Positions 9,425 to 18,355 are shown, counted from the first letter of the stretch. The stretch: DNA of 64,000 nucleotides from an uncultured Clostridium sp. (GCA_930990555.1 CAKNPW010000002.1:1-64000), one strand, 5' to 3'. Notes: generated by a model not told the origin, from the letters alone. Program-made: numbers and translations.

Positions 9425-10846
9425 CTATATTCTTAATTTTTGACCAACATAAATATAATTTATGTTTCCTATACCATTTAATTCTGCTATCTCAATTATA
9501 GTTTTTCCAAATCTTCTCGCTATTGTATACAGTGTATCTCCTCTTTTTACAGTATATATACAATGTCCAGAATCATATTCTCCAATGCTTATATTTATTG
9601 GTATTCGTATTACCTGATTAATATATATTCTATTAACATTTCTAATTCCATTTATATATGCAAGTTCTTTTACAGTAGTATTATATTTATTAGCAATTCC
9701 CCATAAAGTATCCCCTCTTTTTATTCTATAACTCATATATTTCGTTTGTATATTAGCAGTACTTTTAGCAATTATTAATCTTTGCCCTGGATATATAAGA
9801 TTTGGATTAGAAATGCCATTATTATTTACAATGTTTTGTACAGTCGTATTAAATCTTTTTGCAATACTATATAAAGTGTCTCCCCTTTGTACAATATAAA
9901 TTGTATTATTTTTATCATCACTACCAGTACTTATAGAATTATTTTTAGTTGGTATTAATAATGTTTCATTAGCATAAATCATATTAGGATTTTGTATATT
10001 ATTTAATCTTACAAGTTCATTAACGGTTGTATTATATCTTTGTGCTATTTCTGATAGTGTATCTCCTCTTTGAATTGTATATCTTATATAATCGTCAACA
10101 TTACCCGTATTTCCACTATTTTCATTGTTTTCTTCATTACTTGGTATTTCTTCTTGACTATCTAATAATATCTCGCTTGTAAATCTATCTCTATCAACAT
10201 AACCGTTTATTCCTGGTACAGTTCCCCTATCTGTATATTGAAATCCTTCCCATACGCTCCATTTACCATTATCTGACGGATTACTCACATAATATTGAGC
10301 AACCCACAAAGGATATTCATTTGCAAGTTCTTGGCTAAATATGTTCCTTGCTGATGAAGTATTACTATAAATTATCATTTCTTTATTTGTTAATTGTTGT
10401 ACTCTTTCTAAAAATACTCGCGAAATTTCGTTTACTTCACTTGTTGATAAATTCCCAAAATTCTCGAAGTCCATCGCTAACTTACAAGTAGGAATAGTTC
10501 CTGCTATTGTATTTGCAAAGTGTTCTGCTTCTAATATAGCCTCTTCTGTAGTTCGTGCTCTTACATAATGATAAAACCCTATATTAAGTCCATTACTTCT
10601 AGCACCTTCATAATTTCTACGAAAATAGCTATCAACTATATTCTGACCCTCACTAGATTTTATGTACACAAAGCCTATACCAGAATTTTTCACTTGTGAA
10701 AAATCTATTTCTCCTTGCCATCCACTAACGTCTATACCTTCATATACTCTTCCTGCAGGTTCAATTGCATAAATATTAGGCTGGAATATAATCAAGAAAT
10801 TAGTAATTATATAAACAACAAAAATAACCTTAACAATTCTCTTCAT
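9425..10846 (-). CDS. GH25 lysozyme with four LysM domains
   Basis: A 473-residue secreted muramidase expected to cleave MurNAc-GlcNAc bonds. A signal peptide (1-27) is followed by a GH25 catalytic domain (about 35-225) with the conserved EGIDVSGWQG start (D39) and the DFEN catalytic pair near residue 128, then a Ser/Asn/Glu linker and four LysM peptidoglycan-binding repeats, each recognisable by RGDTL (near residues 260, 318, 373 and 434). The protein ends with the last LysM. RBS TAGGTGAG precedes the ATG. Probably a cell-wall remodelling or separation enzyme; an antibacterial role is possible. Confidence 0.92.
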   Translation of the reverse strand: MKRIVKVIFVVYIITNFLIIFQPNIYAIEPAGRVYEGIDVSGWQGEIDFSQVKNSGIGFVYIKSSEGQNIVDSYFRRNYEGARSNGLNIGFYHYVRARTTEEAILEAEHFANTIAGTIPTCKLAMDFENFGNLSTSEVNEISRVFLERVQQLTNKEMIIYSNTSSARNIFSQELANEYPLWVAQYYVSNPSDNGKWSVWEGFQYTDRGTVPGINGYVDRDRFTSEILLDSQEEIPSNEENNENSGNTGNVDDYIRYTIQRGDTLSEIAQRYNTTVNELVRLNNIQNPNMIYANETLLIPTKNNSISTGSDDKNNTIYIVQRGDTLYSIAKRFNTTVQNIVNNNGISNPNLIYPGQRLIIAKSTANIQTKYMSYRIKRGDTLWGIANKYNTTVKELAYINGIRNVNRIYINQVIRIPINISIGEYDSGHCIYTVKRGDTLYTIARRFGKTIIEIAELNGIGNINYIYVGQKLRI

Positions 10847-10889
10847 AAACTCACCTACTTATTGTAGTTTATGATTTTTTTCTTGTTAA

Positions 10890-10990
10890 GGTTCTTAAGA
10901 ATTAAGGGCGTTCTTCGGGAATTTTGGACGATGCTTATATCCCGAAAAGGGAAAAAAGAACGTCCCCAATTCCCGAACGTTCCAAATTTC
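10890..10990. repeat. GGGACGTTCTT-type palindromic repeat
   Basis: Inverted repeat with arms built on AATTAAGGGCGTTCTT and its partner AAGAACGTCCCCAATTCCC, plus flanking CCGAACGTTCC. The shared core AAGAACGTCCCC also occurs in the repeat at 2304-2362. It sits 3' of the DUF6320 gene and before the lysozyme gene, and could terminate transcription. Apparent short ORFs over it are artefacts. Confidence 0.6.
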
Positions 10991-11566
10991 CTACATATGT
11001 AATCTTTTTTTAGTTTCTTCCCACATTGCCTTTCCACATAAAATTACTGTTAGTAATAAAGACAGTCCTGCTATTCCACTTGCAACAATTGTTAAAATTT
11101 TATTTTCCAGTACTCCACAAAATAGTAATATTAATTGAATCATACTAAATAAAAATGTTAACATATGATACATTGCATATCTCATATATCTTTTTCTACT
11201 TACAATTGTTAAAACCATTAGCGTTGAATTTGCTACCATAATTACTATTGGTATTGCTATATTTATTGACCAGCCACTATAACCCAAGAAATAATCTATT
11301 GCCAGTATTAATAATGACACAAATAAACATTGTACAAATACATTTGAAGCTATATTAATATTTCTCTTTTTAGTATAAATTACCGTTCCATATACATATA
11401 TTATCCCTGCTATGCAAAGCATTGACCAATGGTTTGTTTTATCTACAAGAACATTTATAATTAGCAAAATATTAATAATAATTATAGATATTGCTATTGA
11501 TGCAATTAAGATTATATTATTTCTTTTTATATTAGATAATTTTGGATATAACATATTAAACACCAT
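10991..11566 (-). CDS. DUF6320 membrane protein
   Basis: A 191-residue protein with about six membrane segments and a short basic C terminus. The arrangement matches DUF6320 proteins that occur beside condensation-like acyltransferases and fold-3 esterases in Clostridia. Its start overlaps the 3' end of the acyltransferase by 11 bases, implying translational coupling. Function unknown; by context a membrane partner of the acyltransferase. The DUF assignment rests on my recognition of sequence and neighbours. Confidence 0.6.
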   Translation of the reverse strand: MVFNMLYPKLSNIKRNNIILIASIAISIIIINILLIINVLVDKTNHWSMLCIAGIIYVYGTVIYTKKRNINIASNVFVQCLFVSLLILAIDYFLGYSGWSINIAIPIVIMVANSTLMVLTIVSRKRYMRYAMYHMLTFLFSMIQLILLFCGVLENKILTIVASGIAGLSLLLTVILCGKAMWEETKKRLHM

Positions 11567-12827
11567 TACTTTCTATTTCAACATGAATTCCTAATTCTTC
11601 TAAAATCTTTTTAAATTCATCTTCTATCTTTGTTTGCATTAATATTGATGTAAATGTAAAAAACATTTTATCTTCGTATGAACATGTTGAACATTTTATT
11701 TTTTCAACTCTCTCTGGAGCAATCAAAAAGAAAAAGTCTTCTATATATTTTTGATAATCTGCAATAATACCAATTCTACCGATATTTGAAAAAGTAGTTG
11801 TCGTATATTTTCTAATTTCTAAATAACTTAATCTTACAAATATTTGCTTCATAAATAATGGAATTATTCTTATAAAAAAGTTATTTCCCAGTTTAACATT
11901 TAATGACATTGTTTTCATTACTTCTTCTGGTTTTAATAAATTTTCAAAATCTGATTTTACCAATTTTAAAACATCATCTAAATTGTTAAAATCAACCTTT
12001 TTACCATCTGCTGTAACTGTTATATAAGAAAAGAAATTACTCAATGTCTTGGATTTAAAATACTTTTTCAAATTTACAGGTACACAAATTTTTATAGGCT
12101 TATTACTAGTAGTATTCTTCATGTTGCCTAAATAAATAGCCTTTATTAATACCGCTGTTAAAAATTGAGTAATAGTAACTTCCTTTTGCTTGCTAATTTC
12201 TTTTAACTTAATTAAATCTATAATTTCATGCGTTGCTCTTATAGCTTCAAATGGAATCTTTCTTCCTTTTAAAATATATGCCTTTTTACTTATAGAATTA
12301 TTCTTAGCTTTTTTATTATAGTTTTTTAAATAACTATCTTCTATATTAAAATCAAATTTTCTGTCTGTTCTTACTACATTTTTAAAGTCTTTTGCATATT
12401 CTATTTCTATATATTGATAAACTATTTCTTTAAAAAATTGTACTGCACTATTTCCATCTGTTAATGAATGAAAAATATCTATATTGATTTTTCTATCAAA
12501 ATAAGTAACCTTAAATAAATAATCGTTGTTGGTGTTTGGATCAATATATTTGCATGGATAATCTTTTTCTTCTTCTATTACTATTTTTTTATCATTATAC
12601 TCAAAATAATACCAAAAAAATCCTTTTCTTAATCTTACTTTAAAGAATTCAAATTTGTTAAGTGCATTATTTACAGCTTTTTCTAATAGTTTTGGACTAA
12701 CTTTATCCTTCATTACAGCAGATATCCTAAAAACACTACTATATTTTCTGCTAGAAGATAATGGAAATATCTTAGCAGAATTATCAAGTCTTCTCCAAAC
12801 TAATTCCTTTTTTTCTTTTCTTCTCAT
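11556..12827 (-). CDS. CoA-dependent acyltransferase, condensation-domain fold (alcohol acetyltransferase-like)
   Basis: A 423-residue protein with the H-x-x-x-D-G catalytic motif of the condensation/chloramphenicol-acetyltransferase superfamily (H120-SLT-D124-G). These enzymes transfer an acyl group from CoA to an alcohol or amine. It is often annotated as an alcohol acetyltransferase. It is second in a three-gene operon, 11 bases downstream of a carboxylesterase gene and overlapping the DUF6320 gene. The pairing of an ester-forming and an ester-cleaving enzyme suggests acylation of a shared lipid or glycan substrate; this is inference. Confidence 0.7.
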   Translation of the reverse strand: MRRKEKKELVWRRLDNSAKIFPLSSSRKYSSVFRISAVMKDKVSPKLLEKAVNNALNKFEFFKVRLRKGFFWYYFEYNDKKIVIEEEKDYPCKYIDPNTNNDYLFKVTYFDRKINIDIFHSLTDGNSAVQFFKEIVYQYIEIEYAKDFKNVVRTDRKFDFNIEDSYLKNYNKKAKNNSISKKAYILKGRKIPFEAIRATHEIIDLIKLKEISKQKEVTITQFLTAVLIKAIYLGNMKNTTSNKPIKICVPVNLKKYFKSKTLSNFFSYITVTADGKKVDFNNLDDVLKLVKSDFENLLKPEEVMKTMSLNVKLGNNFFIRIIPLFMKQIFVRLSYLEIRKYTTTTFSNIGRIGIIADYQKYIEDFFFLIAPERVEKIKCSTCSYEDKMFFTFTSILMQTKIEDEFKKILEELGIHVEIESNGV

Positions 12828-12837
12828 TTTTAGCTCC

Positions 12838-13746
12838 TTAATTATTTTTTAATAATTCTATCATTTGTTTATATGGCTCTTGAACCAGTGGGTCACTTTC
12901 TTTATCTTTGTATTTATATAAAAGCCAAATATGTGTTGCTTGTTCTGTTTCATAAACATTAATATTAGTTCCAACTTTTTCCGCTCTTTCTTTTAATACT
13001 CCCACATCTGCATTTAATATATCATATGTCCCTGTAAAAATAGACACATTTTGTAATTTATCTAATGGTCCATCTACAGGATTTACTAAATAACTATCTA
13101 TTCCATCTTTTCCTGCATAATTTTCGCCAGCTAATTTTAGTGCTGCTTTATTAAGCATAGGATCATTTTCTTCTATTTCTGCAATTTTAGGATTATTCAT
13201 CCTTACATCTAACCATGGTGATATTAGTATTGTTTGGTTTGGCATAGCTATATTTTCTTCTCCCATTTTTTCTACTAAAGCTAATGCTAAACCTCCACCA
13301 GCGGAATCTCCCATTACTACCAAATTAGATGATTCCACTTGCTGTATAACTTTTTTATAAAGTGATTCCATCATTTCGATAGTATCTTTATAATTATATT
13401 TTGGAGTAAGTGGATAATCTGGAAGTATTATTGTACAACCCAATTGATTTATAATATCTCCACATGTTTTCCAATGCTCTTTTTCTAAATCTGCAACATA
13501 CGATCCACCATGAACATACATTATCACTAAATCATTTGTTACACCTTTTTTTGGCTTAATTACATATACTGGTCTATTTTCTACTTCATATTTACTTAAA
13601 TTATATTCCTTTTTGATGTATCCTGGTACTTTTGCTTTTATGTCTCCTTTAAATAAATATATAATTAACACTACTGCACATATTGTTCCAATTAATATTA
13701 TAGCTAATAATATTTTAACTATAACAAATAACTTTGCTGTTGTCAT
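12838..13746 (-). CDS. Alpha/beta hydrolase fold-3 esterase, membrane-anchored
   Basis: A 302-residue hormone-sensitive-lipase-type esterase. One N-terminal membrane helix (about 8-31), oxyanion motif HGGS (H79), nucleophile in GDSAGG (S148), the Asp in GTYDIL near residue 240 and the His in ATHIWL near 272. It should hydrolyse short-chain acyl esters at the membrane. First gene of the operon with the acyltransferase and DUF6320 genes; GGAAGGAAG precedes the ATG. Confidence 0.85.
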   Translation of the reverse strand: MTTAKLFVIVKILLAIILIGTICAVVLIIYLFKGDIKAKVPGYIKKEYNLSKYEVENRPVYVIKPKKGVTNDLVIMYVHGGSYVADLEKEHWKTCGDIINQLGCTIILPDYPLTPKYNYKDTIEMMESLYKKVIQQVESSNLVVMGDSAGGGLALALVEKMGEENIAMPNQTILISPWLDVRMNNPKIAEIEENDPMLNKAALKLAGENYAGKDGIDSYLVNPVDGPLDKLQNVSIFTGTYDILNADVGVLKERAEKVGTNINVYETEQATHIWLLYKYKDKESDPLVQEPYKQMIELLKNN

Positions 13747-13830
13747 TTTTCTTCCTTCCTTATTTGCCTTGCTCTAATTTATGTCTTATATTTTATCATA
13801 TTTTATCTAGTTGTAAAATAATTAAATAGA

Positions 13831-13867
13831 AAAAGCACTTATCTCTTAAAAAGAAATAAGTGCTTTT
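13831..13867 (-). terminator. Intrinsic terminator
   Basis: Stem AAAAGCACTTAT / ATAAGTGCTTTT, 3' of the following minus-strand hypothetical gene; T-rich on either strand. Confidence 0.85.
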
Positions 13868-14496
13868 GCAGAGGTTATAAAATGCTTAATTAAACAGTTT
13901 CATTTTTACTGGCCATTTCTTTAATAATAGGCCATAATTCAAACGGTGCATCTTCGATGCTATCGTTTTCTAAATAATAGCCTCCTTCGAACTTTTCTGG
14001 AACCATAAAACGGTCTTCTCTTATATTATAAATCTGCACATTTTCTATCGATGGCTCATTATTATTTTCAGTAGCTGGATATATTATTCCTTCTACATAA
14101 AAATACATATCTTTTAATGCTTCTTCATCATATTTCTTAACCAACATTCTCTGCCCAATTTTGCAGTCTAAGAACATTATGAATTCTTTGTCTATATCGG
14201 TGCGGTAAAACTCCACCTCACTCACAACTGAATCTGAATCAATCTCGTAGTCAAAATACCCTTCAACTGGATTAAACCACCTAATATCATCAGTTTCCAA
14301 AAGAACTGCATCTTCACTTTTGTCCTCTGGTACAAATACCATTTCAATATTCTCTTGCTTAAGTTCTTTTGAAAGACTTGGACAAAGTTTTCTTACTTTG
14401 CGATTATCCTCTGTAAACAGATAGGCTGTTTGCAACCGGATAATTGATATTTCCGAAAATTTCTTCATTTTCTACCCTCCATATATAACCTCTGCA
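13867..14496. repeat. 13-base perfect inverted repeat bracketing one gene
   Basis: TGCAGAGGTTATA at 13867-13879 and its exact complement TATAACCTCTGCA at 14484-14496 lie just outside the stop and start of the gene between them. Both arms fall inside the predicted transcript, one in the 5' leader and one between stop codon and terminator. Confidence 0.75.
13890..14468 (-). CDS. Hypothetical protein, 192 aa
   Basis: No domain is recognised. The acidic soluble protein (many Asp/Glu, no signal peptide or membrane segment) looks like a compact alpha/beta domain. GGAGGG precedes the ATG and a sigma-A-type promoter lies upstream. Its base composition is visibly less AT-biased than its neighbours (more C/G at third positions), which hints at acquisition from elsewhere. 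It has its own promoter and terminator and is bracketed by a perfect 13-base inverted repeat. Confidence 0.75.
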   Translation of the reverse strand: MKKFSEISIIRLQTAYLFTEDNRKVRKLCPSLSKELKQENIEMVFVPEDKSEDAVLLETDDIRWFNPVEGYFDYEIDSDSVVSEVEFYRTDIDKEFIMFLDCKIGQRMLVKKYDEEALKDMYFYVEGIIYPATENNNEPSIENVQIYNIREDRFMVPEKFEGGYYLENDSIEDAPFELWPIIKEMASKNETV

Positions 14497-14523
14497 TTTG
14501 CAAATTATTTTTGCGTGAATTTT

Positions 14524-14552
14524 ATTATATTCCCTTCATAAAGCTTGGTCAA
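14524..14552 (-). promoter_or_regulatory. Sigma-A promoter
   Basis: Minus strand TTGACC, 17-base spacer, TATAAT. Start of transcription is expected near 14517, giving a leader of about 50 bases that contains one arm of the 13-base inverted repeat. Confidence 0.75.
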
Positions 14553-14585
14553 TATTTTTTATCTAATTCTTAACCAGCACTCTAA

Positions 14586-14615
14586 AAAAGACCATCTAAA
14601 ATTAGATAGTCTTTT
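14586..14615 (-). terminator. Intrinsic terminator
   Basis: Stem AAAGAC-ATCTA / TAGAT-GTCTTTT, directly 3' of the next minus-strand gene. Confidence 0.8.
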
Positions 14616-14623
14616 AGTATAAT

Positions 14624-15742
14624 TTATTTTTGAAAATCTTCTATATCAGACACATTTAACGCAAAATATGGTAATTCTTTATCTTTTTCTTTTAAGAATA
14701 TTACAAATGAATCATTAAAAGAAAAATCTCTAATATCTTGTGGCTCTACTGCATTTGTTATTACAGCCATACCAGCTTCGCTAGTTAATTTTGCACCTTC
14801 TTTGTTTAATTCAAATTCAATAGTTTGCATTGCTTTTTCTATTGTTAATTTTTCGCCATTAACATCTTCAAATTCTTTATTTTCTAAATCTGTATATTCT
14901 TTTTCAGAATTAATACTAATTTCTGGAACTTGCAAAATCTCAGCTTCTTCTAATGAATTATTTCCTGTGTAATTTGTTCTTTCATTAGTTATTTTTTCCC
15001 AAATCTGATTAAAATTTTGTATTGTATTTGCTCTACACAAAATTATTTCATCGTTTGTTGTAGTTGCTATTGATATAGCTTTATCCTTTTCGTTGTTATA
15101 ATATAATACACTAACCTGGCTTCTTGCTTCTGAATTAGAATTTGCTTTTAACCCAAAGTAACTTGTTTTAGTATCTTTTCCTGCAAAATCTCCTGTTTCT
15201 AAATCATCAAAAGGTGTTGCAAATTTTAAATCTTTTACAAGCATTGCATATATTAGATATTTTTTAGCATTTGCATCTGTATTCCAATTAAAATTATTTA
15301 TAAAATCGCTTGTTTTTCCAAATTTATTATTTAAATCTGTTTCTATTTGTGTTTTTAATTCTGGCGAGATTACTCCATAAGTTTTATAATAATCTTCTTC
15401 TGAAATCATATCTGCTGAAAAAGCAGATTTATTAAGGTTATCTACACAATCTAATTGAGGAGAAAATTCTATATCTTGCTTAACAATCTCATTTTTTAAA
15501 TCATTCCAAACTATTTGGAATGTACCACACCACATAGTATTTCCTTTTACCTTATCGGCTAATGTTGGAACTATTTTCACATCGTCTTCTTCGGATGTAA
15601 AAACTGGTGTAATTGTATTTTGTATAATGTCTTGTGCTTTTTCTGCAATTTGTTCGTTATATTTACCTATTAAAACTATAATTGCAACGATTATAGCTAT
15701 TAGAACAATAAATAGAACTATATTGACTTTTTTATTTTCCAT
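14624..15742 (-). CDS. Membrane-anchored exported protein, serpin-like C-terminal features
   Basis: The start chosen is the second ATG, preceded by GAGGTG; the upstream ATG overlaps a TATAAT box and has no RBS. The 372-residue product has one N-terminal membrane helix (about 6-27) and a large extracytoplasmic domain. The stretch IEFELNKEGAKLTSEAG near residue 320, followed by FNDSFVIFLKEKDKELPYFAL, resembles the serpin hinge and terminal strands, and the length fits a serpin domain, but this is a weak visual match. It precedes no obvious partner; the VanY-type gene lies upstream. Confidence 0.5.
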   Translation of the reverse strand: MENKKVNIVLFIVLIAIIVAIIVLIGKYNEQIAEKAQDIIQNTITPVFTSEEDDVKIVPTLADKVKGNTMWCGTFQIVWNDLKNEIVKQDIEFSPQLDCVDNLNKSAFSADMISEEDYYKTYGVISPELKTQIETDLNNKFGKTSDFINNFNWNTDANAKKYLIYAMLVKDLKFATPFDDLETGDFAGKDTKTSYFGLKANSNSEARSQVSVLYYNNEKDKAISIATTTNDEIILCRANTIQNFNQIWEKITNERTNYTGNNSLEEAEILQVPEISINSEKEYTDLENKEFEDVNGEKLTIEKAMQTIEFELNKEGAKLTSEAGMAVITNAVEPQDIRDFSFNDSFVIFLKEKDKELPYFALNVSDIEDFQK

Positions 15743-15787
15743 ATTTTTCACCTCATTTTTTGCCATTATACCAATATTGCAATATTT

Positions 15788-16465
15788 TTACAATACTCTA
15801 TTTATGTATTCTTCTAAACATTCCCCTGTATTTTTCATCTCTTTTGCAATATCTTTTCCTACATATCTGTAATGCCATTCCTCGTTAGAAACTTTTGTTA
15901 TATCAATTTTATCTTTAGGATATCTTAATATAAAACCATATTTGTAACTATTAGCATTTAGCCATTCCCACATAGGTTCATTCTTTTCTGGATTAGTAGG
16001 ATTACTAAAATCTATTGCAAGTCCAGTTTCGTGTTCAGAATACCCTGGTTTTTGAACTTCAGAATTTGTTTTTTCTATTGCTTCTTTTTCTGTCATACCT
16101 TCGTTCTTATATGCTTTAATTCTTCTATCATATATATCTTGTTGCTCTTCTTTATCTCTATAAGCAGTATTTATATTTAAATTAATTCCATCTTTTTTAG
16201 CATCTTTAAACATATTATCTAGATCATTAATAATACTACTGTCAACCAAACACCCATTATATTCTACTAAATTTGCTATGTAATCGTCTGGTATTTTATT
16301 AGTTCCATTTACCAAAATAACATTCATATTATCATCTACTTCCATAGTATTTGTATTTATTGCATATGTATCAAACTGTATATAACCTTCTTGATGCAAA
16401 AATACCAATATACTAATAAAAATTATAATAAGAATTATTTTTGAGGAATTCTTCTTTTTTTTCAT
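15788..16465 (-). CDS. VanY-type D-alanyl-D-alanine carboxypeptidase (M15B)
   Basis: A 225-residue zinc peptidase that trims the terminal D-Ala of peptidoglycan stems. N-terminal membrane anchor (about 8-25), then the M15 zinc motif S-x-H-x-x-G-x-A-x-D seen as SEHETGLAIDF near residue 143, and EEWHYRY near residue 195 giving the catalytic Glu and third ligand. AAGGAG precedes the ATG. The domain is close to full length. In this context it is more likely a housekeeping wall enzyme than a glycopeptide-resistance factor. Confidence 0.88.
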   Translation of the reverse strand: MKKKKNSSKIILIIIFISILVFLHQEGYIQFDTYAINTNTMEVDDNMNVILVNGTNKIPDDYIANLVEYNGCLVDSSIINDLDNMFKDAKKDGINLNINTAYRDKEEQQDIYDRRIKAYKNEGMTEKEAIEKTNSEVQKPGYSEHETGLAIDFSNPTNPEKNEPMWEWLNANSYKYGFILRYPKDKIDITKVSNEEWHYRYVGKDIAKEMKNTGECLEEYINRVL

Positions 16466-16480
16466 TATATATTTCTCCTT

Positions 16481-16509
16481 AAAAAGCCCATATTTACATA
16501 TGGACTTTT
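16481..16509 (-). terminator. Intrinsic terminator
   Basis: Stem AAAGCCCATAT / ATATGGACTTTT with a four-base loop between two minus-strand genes. Confidence 0.75.
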
Positions 16510-16519
16510 AATGTTTAAA

Positions 16520-17230
16520 TTATTCTTTATTTGCAGATTTTTTTCTAATTAATATTAAAGGTGTTTGCTCTTGTCCTTGTCCTGTTGGATTATCTCTTAT
16601 TAGTCCTTTTAGTTCTTCTTCTGTTAATTTTATATCATCAGAATGTCCAATTACTTCTTGTCCTAAATCATTAGCATCAACAATCATACAAGAAATTCCT
16701 AACTTATCATGTATTTCGTTACATACTTTTGATGGATTTTCTGGTAATAATATTCCTATATCTCCATATTCCTTCCATACATGGTCATAAAAACCATCTA
16801 ACCCACTTACTTCTTGTCCAACTATTTCGTAAAATACTCCTTTTTTACCAAATAATTTGGTAACAGCACTTGCTAAACTTGCCCATAGCACTTTTAATAG
16901 TCCTACTTGATTAATAGCAAATTGCATTTTTATTGGTTCTCCAACACCAACACCTGCAGTAGTTTTATGCGCAAATTTAGATAAAAACTTTGCCCAAAAT
17001 CCTACTTTTATATCTTCTCTTTTTAAAACTCTATTTTGACATAAGGCAATTATTTTTTCACTACTTGAGATTATATCTCCTTCTTGATAAATCGGTGAAA
17101 CATATTCTTTAAATAAATCTATATAACTATCTCCTTGTTTTACAAATCTAGTTTTTATAGCATGTCTTAAATAAACTTCTCCATTAACCTCTATTTCTAC
17201 ATTTTTTCCTTTATTAGCATGAAATTCCAT
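16520..17230 (-). CDS. CofE-like (coenzyme F420-0:gamma-glutamyl ligase domain) protein
   Basis: The ATG with AGGTGG six bases upstream is used; the longer reading adds seven residues. The 236-residue protein resembles the COG1478 CofE-like family: near residue 50 GDIISSSEKIIALCQ, a TTAGVGVGEP segment near 88 and IGILLPENP near 155. True F420 synthesis is not expected in this organism and no other F420 genes are visible, so the substrate is probably different. It may ligate an amino acid to another carrier. Solitary gene with a terminator behind it. Confidence 0.65.
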   Translation of the reverse strand: MEFHANKGKNVEIEVNGEVYLRHAIKTRFVKQGDSYIDLFKEYVSPIYQEGDIISSSEKIIALCQNRVLKREDIKVGFWAKFLSKFAHKTTAGVGVGEPIKMQFAINQVGLLKVLWASLASAVTKLFGKKGVFYEIVGQEVSGLDGFYDHVWKEYGDIGILLPENPSKVCNEIHDKLGISCMIVDANDLGQEVIGHSDDIKLTEEELKGLIRDNPTGQGQEQTPLILIRKKSANKE

Positions 17231-17294
17231 TGTAATCCACCTTTCTTTCATTTGTTTTTGTTATTTTATCCCTATTCTATATTTTTTTCAATAC

Positions 17295-17657
17295 TTAAAA
17301 TAGTTTTATTATGTATATTATAATTTGATAAAAGATATTTATTTGTGCAATGCCAGCTAATGTTCCAGTTATTAACCTTCTACAATTAGTAGATTCCTTT
17401 ATTTCCTTAAATTGAATATACCAATCTAAAAACATTATTCCTAAAAATATAAAATCTAAATATATTGGAATATTAACTTTTACAAAAATAAATATTACAG
17501 AAATAATCTGTCCCAATAATATTCCTGTACATCTACTACAAATAGGAAACTGAAATTCTCCTATTTTAAAACTTCTATCTTCTCTTTGATGACAACCACA
17601 CCTATTTCCTAGACGCATAGACCATGCCCATATTTTTCTTTGTGTACTCTTTTTCAT
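17295..17657 (-). CDS. DUF2085 membrane protein
   Basis: A 120-residue protein with C-H-Q near residue 22 and PICSRCTGILLGQ near residue 38, the cysteine pattern of DUF2085, followed by three hydrophobic segments. The motif may bind a metal at the membrane face. Its ATG overlaps the TAA of the upstream zinc-ribbon gene by one base (TAATG), so the two are translationally coupled. Function unknown. Confidence 0.75.
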   Translation of the reverse strand: MKKSTQRKIWAWSMRLGNRCGCHQREDRSFKIGEFQFPICSRCTGILLGQIISVIFIFVKVNIPIYLDFIFLGIMFLDWYIQFKEIKESTNCRRLITGTLAGIAQINIFYQIIIYIIKLF

Positions 17658-17863
17658 TAAAATTTATTCCCGCAATCATTACATATATTTGTTGTTTTAG
17701 TAGTAGTTGTTGTATCTCCAGTATTACATAAGCCACACAATATTCCTGGCCATCCAAACAGTAAATAGCCACAACACGCGTCTCCGCCATCAAAACCTTT
17801 GGTATGTGTATTAGTATTTACAATACTCGATATATTTTCGCTTCCACATCTAGGACATTTCAT
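17657..17863 (-). CDS. Small zinc-ribbon protein
   Basis: The ATG preceded by AGGAGG is chosen, giving 68 residues; the track reading starts 18 residues earlier without an RBS. The first residues CPRCGS and the last CNDCGNKF form a CxxC...CxxC zinc ribbon that encloses a Gly/Cys-rich hydrophobic loop (DACCGYLLFGWPGILCGLC), possibly membrane-associated. Coupled to the DUF2085 gene, so the pair probably work together. Confidence 0.7.
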   Translation of the reverse strand: MKCPRCGSENISSIVNTNTHTKGFDGGDACCGYLLFGWPGILCGLCNTGDTTTTTKTTNICNDCGNKF

Positions 17864-17989
17864 ACGTTCTCCTCCTAATTTTTTTCTAATTATATATATA
17901 TTATGTAAAAAAATCAATTAATGTTTTCTTAATTCTTGTATATTAGGTTTATAAATGTTAAAATAAGTTTCGAAAGGAGCAGACTATAT

Positions 17990-18355
17990 ATGTACAAAAA
18001 AGATTGGTTATTAAATCAAATAGATGATTTAGTTGAATTTTTAGCAAAAGTATTCTTAAATCAAACTTCAACAGAATATCTTCCAGAAAATATTGTAAAT
18101 TCAACTTCTGATGAATTATATAATTCACTTGATAAATTAATTTGTGAAAACAAAATTAATGAAGCAGAAAATTTATTATTTGATAAAATAGATGTTCAAA
18201 ATCCTAAGCATCTTGCAATCGCTATAAATTTTTACGATAAACTTAATAAATTACCAGATGAAACTTTAGAAGAAGCTAATTATTCAAGAGAAGAAATAAA
18301 TCAAGGATTAAACGATATTTTAGATAAATTTGGAATTAAAATAGATTTAAAATAG
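17990..18355 (+). CDS. DUF6483-like protein
   Basis: The ATG following AAAGGAG is chosen, giving 121 residues (YKKDWLLNQIDDLVEFLAK at the N terminus). The all-helical acidic protein resembles small Bacillota proteins of the DUF6483 type. It is alone on the plus strand with a strong terminator. No function is known. Assignment to the DUF is from memory of the N-terminal pattern. Confidence 0.6.
   Translation: MYKKDWLLNQIDDLVEFLAKVFLNQTSTEYLPENIVNSTSDELYNSLDKLICENKINEAENLLFDKIDVQNPKHLAIAINFYDKLNKLPDETLEEANYSREEINQGLNDILDKFGIKIDLK

Noticed and set aside
9600-10100. Regular repeats resembling CRISPR
   Set aside because: They are the coding repeats of four LysM domains.
10855-11037. 60-codon minus-strand ORF
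   Set aside because: Lies over the palindromic repeat, with no RBS or conserved feature.
16520-17230. Coenzyme F420 biosynthesis
   Set aside because: Only the CofE-like fold is present; no other F420 gene and no F420-dependent enzyme in the window.
17602-17793. 63-codon minus-strand ORF
   Set aside because: Out-of-frame shadow of the zinc-ribbon and DUF2085 genes.
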